Positions 58,701 through 64,000 of a stretch of 64,000 nucleotides of DNA are shown here, piece after piece. Source of the DNA: Phallus indusiatus (lineage: Eukaryota; Basidiomycota; Agaricomycetes; Phallales; Phallaceae); NCBI GenBank assembly GCA_027605045.1, contig JAQFWX010000036.1, positions 1-64,000 on the forward strand, given 5' to 3'. How positions within the stretch are numbered: the first letter of the stretch is position 1; the number at the start of each line of letters is the position of its first letter. The translations under genes were made by a program, and so were the position numbers. The notes beneath the pieces are model-generated. The model was not told the origin of the DNA, ran no database searches, and saw nothing but the letters and a program-made list of their open reading frames with translations.

Positions 58701-60668
58701 TATGCGTTTATGGTTCGAGTTCGAATGCCTGGTGGTGTGTGTACACCCGCTCAATGGCTCGCTATGGATCGAATTGCGGATGAACGAGGGAACAGCACTC
58801 TCAAACTTACGACGAGGCAGACGTTCCAGTTCCATGGTGTTATTAAGCGACACTTGAAGCCTTCTATACAGGCTATCAACCGCGCGTTGCTTGATACCAT
58901 TGCTGCATGTGGTGACGTTAACAGGTTAGGTTTCATAATGGTTTTCGTTTGAAGCGTTATGGTTCTTACATATTTTGGCGTATAGAAATGTGTTGTGCTC
59001 GTCTATGCCCCCGTTGAAACACATACACGAGGAGATGTACATGTTCGCGAAAAAATTGAGCGAGAAACTCAAGCCTCGTACGACAGCTTACCATGAGATA
59101 TGGCTGGACAAGAAGATGGTAGCAGGTGATGCTGTGAAGGATTTCGAGCCGATGTACGGCGCATATTATCTCCCACGAAAGGTATGTGTAATTCGCATTT
59201 CCAACAAAAAACACGTTTTTTTTTCGTCTGACGCTGGATATTTTCTTAGTTTAAAATTGCTGTGGCGTGTCCGCCCCATAATGATGTGGATGTGTTTGCG
59301 AACGATGTTGGCTTTATTGCTATTCCTAGCAAGGACGAACGGCACCTTTTGGGTTTCAATGTGACCGCTGGAGGAGGTATGGGTGTAACCCATTCGAATA
59401 AGAAGACGTATCCTCGTTTGGGTGACGTTCTTGGCTTTGTGACTGTTGAACAAGCATATGTCATTGCCGAGGCGATATTGACTACTCAACGGGACAACGG
59501 GAATCGTCAAGAGTATGTAGATCTGTGTTTTCTTTCTGATAATGGTGATTGATGCTCACTATTTTCTTTTTAGCCGCAAGGTAATATAAACAAGTCAACG
59601 GGATTTAATCTTATCTGACACTTTACCACAGAATGCTCGTTTGAAGTATACAATTGACCGTATGGGATTGGATACCTTTAAAGCCGAAGTAGAACGCCGA
59701 GCAGGCTTCAAATTCGAACCCACCCGACCTTTCGAATTCAACTCCAACGTGGACTACTTTGGATGGCAAAAGGGACTAGACAACAAGCATCATTTCACCG
59801 CGTTCATAGAAAACGGACGTGTCCAAGATGAACCTGGAAAGGACTTCAAGACTGCTATAAGGGAGATTGCCAAAGTACATAAAGGCACGTTCAGATTGAC
59901 GTGCAATCAGCATTTGATTATTGCGGATGTGCCTGAGGAAGAAGTACCGAGGATTAAAGTGTTGTTGAAGAAGTACAAATTGGATAATTTGGAGTTCTCT
60001 GGACTTCGTCTTTCGTCCTCTGCTTGTGTTGCATTCCCGACATGTGGTCTTGCCATGGCAGAGTCGGAAAGGGTATGTTCTCCTTTCAGTTTGGTTGTTT
60101 CACTATCGTCTTACATGTGCTATTAGTATCTTCCGATTTTGATTGACAAAGTCGAAAAGATATGCGAGGAAAACGGGTTGAGGAATGACTCGATAGTGAT
60201 GCGTATGACTGGTTGTCCTAACGGATGTGCTAGGCCTTATGTTGCAGGTTCGAGTTCATATATGCAATATGAGTTGTATCATTATTGTTAACTTGGCTTT
60301 GTTTTTCAGAGGTTGCATTTGTGGGCAAATCGCCCGGTGTATACGTCATGTTACTGGGAGGCGGGTATTACGGTCAACGATTGAACAAAATCTATCGAGG
60401 TTCGGTTTCTATCTAAATTCCGCGCTTATTGTCCCTACTTAGCCCTTTTTTTTTCTTTCTTGTTTTGATCGGAACAGAATCGGTGACCGAGCCGGAGATA
60501 CTAAACATTTTACGGCCGATGATTAAGCGGTATGCTTTGGAACGGCTTGAAGGAGAGCGATTCGGGGACTTTACAATTCGGGCAGGGTACATTGCTCCGA
60601 CCAGTTCTGGGAAGGAGTGGTACGATCGTGCCGGCGGAGAGGGAGAATATCACGTGGATACTGCATGA
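55751..60668 (+). CDS. MET5: Sulfite reductase (NADPH) hemoprotein beta subunit
   Basis: Reduces sulfite to sulfide in sulfate assimilation. Very long, about 1,400 residues, as in yeast Met5. The first exon (55751-57882) holds the N-terminal pyruvate-oxidoreductase-like region, including an Asn-Gly-His repeat. After an intron comes a flavodoxin domain ([56 protein letters not shown]). Then the siroheme/4Fe-4S domains: [29 protein letters not shown]-like [27 protein letters not shown] sequence, [20 protein letters not shown] and [20 protein letters not shown]. The four cluster cysteines (C-x5-C and C-x3-C) are present. The C-terminus is [12 protein letters not shown] with stop 60666-60668. Introns near 57883-57941, 58926-58984, 59181-59250, 59513-59631, 60074-60126, 60248-60309 and 60401-60478. 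Confidence 0.95.
56284..56390 (+). repeat. In-frame Asn-Gly-His repeat in sulfite reductase
   Basis: A tandem degenerate repeat of about 7 residues ([28 protein letters not shown]) coded by units of about 21 nt with the shared core GGACATG. It lies between two conserved parts of the N-terminal region, is probably a flexible linker, and is not expected in all homologues. Confidence 0.85.
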
Positions 60669-62174
60669 AGGCCGGAGTCAACCGGTGCACTGTTGGTAAT
60701 GAATGCATGGCGATGACCGCAGCAACTACATAGTTGTCGTTGTGTTGCCTAGTTCGCCTGCGTTCACTTTTTTTACACACTCAGGTTCGCACCACGAGAT
60801 CGTTTCCCCTGCGATCAAATTTTCTTTTTCTTTTTCAGCATTTCTTCGATATATGATCATTATGCATGAATATGCCCATCAAAATGCCCATCCTGACTAT
60901 TACTTTTGCATGTATTTCAATACAATTAGTAGATTGTTCCTGTACGAGTATTCAACACAGACACTAGATCATTTTATATTGACACTTTGGGAATCGCCGG
61001 TGAATATATACCTTTCAACAACAATAGTAGTCTTTCAAAATTGCCGAGTGCACTGGTCAATATTTTCAGTCGGACACTGGTTTTTGTTAGGTCAGCACCG
61101 CCAAGTCATTCATTGCCACGTGTTGGAATTGAAATGGTGCAAGAGCTCGCGTGACAGTGTGAGAAGCGCAAAAAATGACAGGTTACATAACGCGACGTGG
61201 ATCGATCTCCTGCCCTGCCTCGTCCTAATCTCCTATCAAAATCGAAGGGGGGGGAGAGCGATGTCTTATCGTTATAATAATCATAATCAAAATCAAATCA
61301 TAATCACAGCATAGCAGTAGCATAGCGCGGATTCTATCGGTACAGGGTAAACTTCTCTCCACCCTCCCTCTATTCAGAAGGAAAGTTCCCGGTCCGACTC
61401 TAACTTTGAACGGCGTATATGGATAGGATGTGTAAAGAACCAACGGAACGAAAAAGCGTAATCCTATTCCGGCGGGAGAGGAGAAGAATAGCTTATCGAT
61501 GATTGGACAGCGAATCCATCTCAAATGACGAGACCAGAATTTAGAAGGTCGATTCACCGCACTAGTTCTAGTTCGGTTTCAGTTCAACTGGGCTTGAGCT
61601 TGAGCGTGCGTGCTCAGTGCGTGCCCACGGAACCTCTCAAATGAAATACTTTCCCCCCGCAGCGTAAACAGCCCACACACACACACCCACATACAGAATT
61701 AGAGAATTAAGCAAATAGTATAATATTGTTCTTTGTTTTTATTATTATATATATTCTGATCTGGAGTCTCCCTTTTATTTTGGTAGTAGAGAAGGCAACT
61801 GGTAGTAGTGGCATAGTATGTAGTCAAAAGTAAAAAGACTTTATCTGCAATACAGCGGTGCGCAGCAGCGCATAGAGAGCATGGTAAGGGGTAGTAGTAT
61901 GGAGAGGGAACCAAATTGTGTTTAGAGATACATATTGTGCGATGCGACATGGGAGCGGAGCTAGTTATTGCTACATGAGACGGGAAGAAAGAGAGAGAAA
62001 GTCAAACCAAAAGAAGAAAAAAATCGACGTGTGTAAAGGGTGTCATGCGAGGGTGGGGAGATAAGAGCGGATCGAAATCGAAACGACGAGGAGAATACGA
62101 ATGTTCATGCCAGAGAGTGAGAGTGAGAGAAAACGAAAACGGGAAAAGGTGGGGGAAGAGGATATAGAAGATTG
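60669..62174. other. 1.5 kb between convergent sulfite reductase and small gene
   Basis: Contains the sulfite reductase 3' end, a (CA)n run at 61675-61686 and AT-rich tracts (61730-61760). A 203-codon frame at 60703-61314 has no start context, splice partner or family resemblance and is rated as chance. Confidence 0.45.
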
Positions 62175-62594
62175 TTATCGGAGGCTGACGCGAAGTGGGA
62201 TGGCGCTCCAGACGTGGGAGAGACGGCGCTGGAATCTGCCAATATGTTCTGCGTATCTCATGTATGCCTCCTCTGGGAGATCGAGCATGCCTGTGAATGG
62301 GCAGCATTCGATATCGTTTTCGACGGGTAGAACGGTTAATAAGTCTGCGACGCTGATGCGGGTGCGCGGGCTGGTGGGATCTGAGAGGAAAGTGCGCGAG
62401 CCAAAATGTTGGAATGGGCAGACATCGATTGTGCGTTCATATGAATTGTGGTTTCGTGCGACTGTAATATTAGAAGAAAGTAAAAAAAGAAATGTTAGAA
62501 CAAAAAGAATTAATAGAGTAATTAAGTGGCACTTGCGTTGTACGAGGACGACCTGCTGACGGACGAGGGCGACTGCAAGAGTACCGGAGTTCAT
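62175..62594 (-). CDS. Small conserved-looking protein of unknown function, with a GC-AG intron
   Basis: Two exons give 114 residues. Exon 1 (62537-62594) reads MNSGTLAVALVRQQVVLVQ. Exon 2 (62175-62461) continues LARNHNSYERTIDVCPFQHF, GSRTFLSDPTSPRTRISVAD, LLTVLPVENDIECCPFTGML, DLPEEAYMRYAEHIGRFQRR and ends SAIPLRVSLR. The 75-nt intron has a strong TTCTAATATTACAG acceptor, but the only donor that keeps the frame is GCAAGT, the standard form of the rare GC-AG class. Without splicing, the intron would read through as an artificial hydrophobic segment. I do not recognise the family. The tidy splice and mixed composition argue for a real gene. Confidence 0.6.
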   Translation of the reverse strand: MNSGTLAVALVRQQVVLVQRKCHLITLLILFVLTFLFLLSSNITVARNHNSYERTIDVCPFQHFGSRTFLSDPTSPRTRISVADLLTVLPVENDIECCPFTGMLDLPEEAYMRYAEHIGRFQRRLSHVWSAIPLRVSLR

Positions 62595-64000
62595 GAGAGG
62601 TGGTTTTGTTTGCAGCTAGGGAATATAGAGAGAAAAGGAACAGAAATAATATGGCTGAGGCTGGACAAGACTGGGGGATCAATTGGGCAAACTTTTGTAA
62701 TGAGTAAAAACAAAATTGAAAGTGGGGGGTCTGGGTGTTTATATCAGGACGGGCTGGTAATTTTTTTTTGAGAAGAAAGAATACAATGGCGGGGGGCGAA
62801 CACCCGTAACCCGTAAACAAAGGGTTGTGTCACACCCAACCAATTGACGGTGTATTGGTTATGCAACACATACACACGCCCACACACGTCCACACGTGAC
62901 CGTCTCGGCTGTTTCTCTGCTACTCCGATCCGTCCTCGTCCTCCGATGCTGAGTGGGCCTGAAAGGACTGGCAGATATGACCATGGATGACCCTGCACTC
63001 TCTCTATCCCTTCGTGCGCTGATCTCTATTATGGCACACCCTTGTTTCTTGTCTCTTCTTAACCCCACACCCGTGCTCAGAACGACCCGCACATAGACGG
63101 ACTACCACATATGTAATCAGATCCAGCACCCAAACCAGCACTACTTACCAGAACAACCCTTTCCACTCCGCCGCGTGTTTCCTGTTGGCTCCTAACGCAA
63201 ATACTTACTGGTGAACAACCTGAGAACAACCTGCGCCTGGCTGCCTGATTCTCTGACTCCAGGTTTCAGATGCGTTTTCTCCTTCCTTTTCCGTCGTCTT
63301 ATCATATCATTATATCATCAAACTGGCAGCCTGCTTTATACTACTCGTAACCTTGCCGTTCTGCTCAATCAAACAATCATCGAATCAAAATCTCGACGTT
63401 TCCTTTTATTTCTTACTTCCCGGAACGTTGTTTTAATTATAGCATATTTTGAAACGGATCTAATGTTTTCTGAACCGAATAAGCACGTCCTCTTTTTCTA
63501 CCATGGCTGATTATAATCATCGCTTTTTGCGATATCGAAACCTACCGCGACCCACGCCGAAAATGCACTCCGTCCGACGGTAGTTTTTTTTGAATAAAAA
63601 AAACATGCCATTCTTTTTTTTATCCGCGAGCTTATCTCTTCCGTCCCAACCCCGCACGGACAGCGAAGACCAGGCTAAACAAATTACAAACAGCAAACAG
63701 CAGCAGCACAATGCCGTACTTTAGCCCCATGGCTATTCTTACAAAAGAAGGAAAAAATGGAATAACAAAACAAACAAACGAACACAGTCTCTGATAGCAA
63801 GCGGACGTGCTTCCTAATTTAGCTTCTCCTTGTTGTTCCCTCATCCTAAAACAATCATTTTTCGTTTCGCCATCCGCATCAAATTTTTATCCGTATCAGC
63901 TATCAAGACTACGACTCTCGACTAGGGAATTCATCAGTTTTAACCTATACCAACCTAACTGTTCCACCTTGTGCTCCAGTTCCGGTTGCTTTTCGGCTCG
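62595..64000. other. Long CT-rich region, probable leader of a gene beyond the window
   Basis: From about 62860 the plus strand is strongly pyrimidine-rich (CACACGCCCACACACG, many TTTCC/TCTTC tracts) up to the window end. Such tracts mark promoters and long 5' leaders of basidiomycete genes, so a plus-strand gene may start after 64000. No coding region is supported within it. Confidence 0.45.

Noticed and set aside
60703..61314. 203-codon open frame downstream of sulfite reductase
   Set aside because: No family resemblance, no intron pattern, composition of AT-rich non-coding DNA; it lies in the likely 3' region.
61675..61690. CA-dinucleotide run as a telomere- or centromere-like signal
   Set aside because: Too short and isolated; ordinary microsatellite.

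Overview
The window is nuclear DNA of a filamentous fungus, most likely a mushroom-forming basidiomycete (Agaricomycetes). The evidence is dense genes on both strands, many short introns (mostly about 45-70 nt) with GT..AG ends, CT-rich leaders, and family members typical of Agaricomycetes: a velvet factor, Clr2, a tandem seven-helix membrane family and an MLKL-like helical N-domain protein. I see no rRNA, tRNA, CRISPR array, plasmid or phage features. Gene models were spliced by eye, so outer bounds are more reliable than every internal junction.

Layout. 0-12.3 kb: the end of an unknown acidic protein, a stand-alone double dihydroneopterin-aldolase-type protein, an MFS hexose transporter, a ZW10/Dsl1 tethering subunit, the ER membrane complex subunit EMC5, and a sterol O-acyltransferase (ARE family). 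12.5-19.7 kb: the silencing factor Clr2 with a long polyglutamine tract, a small coiled-coil protein head-to-head with it, a Snx41-type sorting nexin, a mitochondrial TPR protein and TIM23 (these last two head-to-head). 22.3-35.6 kb: a velvet regulator behind a 2.6 kb gene-free stretch, a small CYSTM membrane protein with a 10-nt microexon, cytochrome c1, a SAC3/THP3-type PCI protein, the tRNA-splicing endonuclease subunit SEN2, the dynein intermediate chain, and alanine-glyoxylate aminotransferase.

35.6-52.2 kb is an accessory island set between housekeeping genes. It holds four tandem copies of one seven-helix membrane gene (outer two intact, inner two damaged), a gene with an MLKL-like N-domain and a kinase-like segment, a fragment of a paralogue of that gene, and a possible small secreted protein. 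52.2-64 kb returns to conserved genes: condensin subunit BRN1/CAP-H, the sulfite reductase hemoprotein subunit (MET5 type), a small unrecognised gene that needs a GC-AG intron, and a long CT-rich stretch that looks like the leader of a gene beyond the window.

Functional links. TIM23, the TPR protein and cytochrome c1 are mitochondrial. ZW10, SNX41 and the dynein chain act in membrane traffic. Clr2 and condensin act on chromatin. Several pairs are divergent and share 36-410 bp promoters. The least explained parts are the tandem membrane-gene array and its MLKL-like neighbour.
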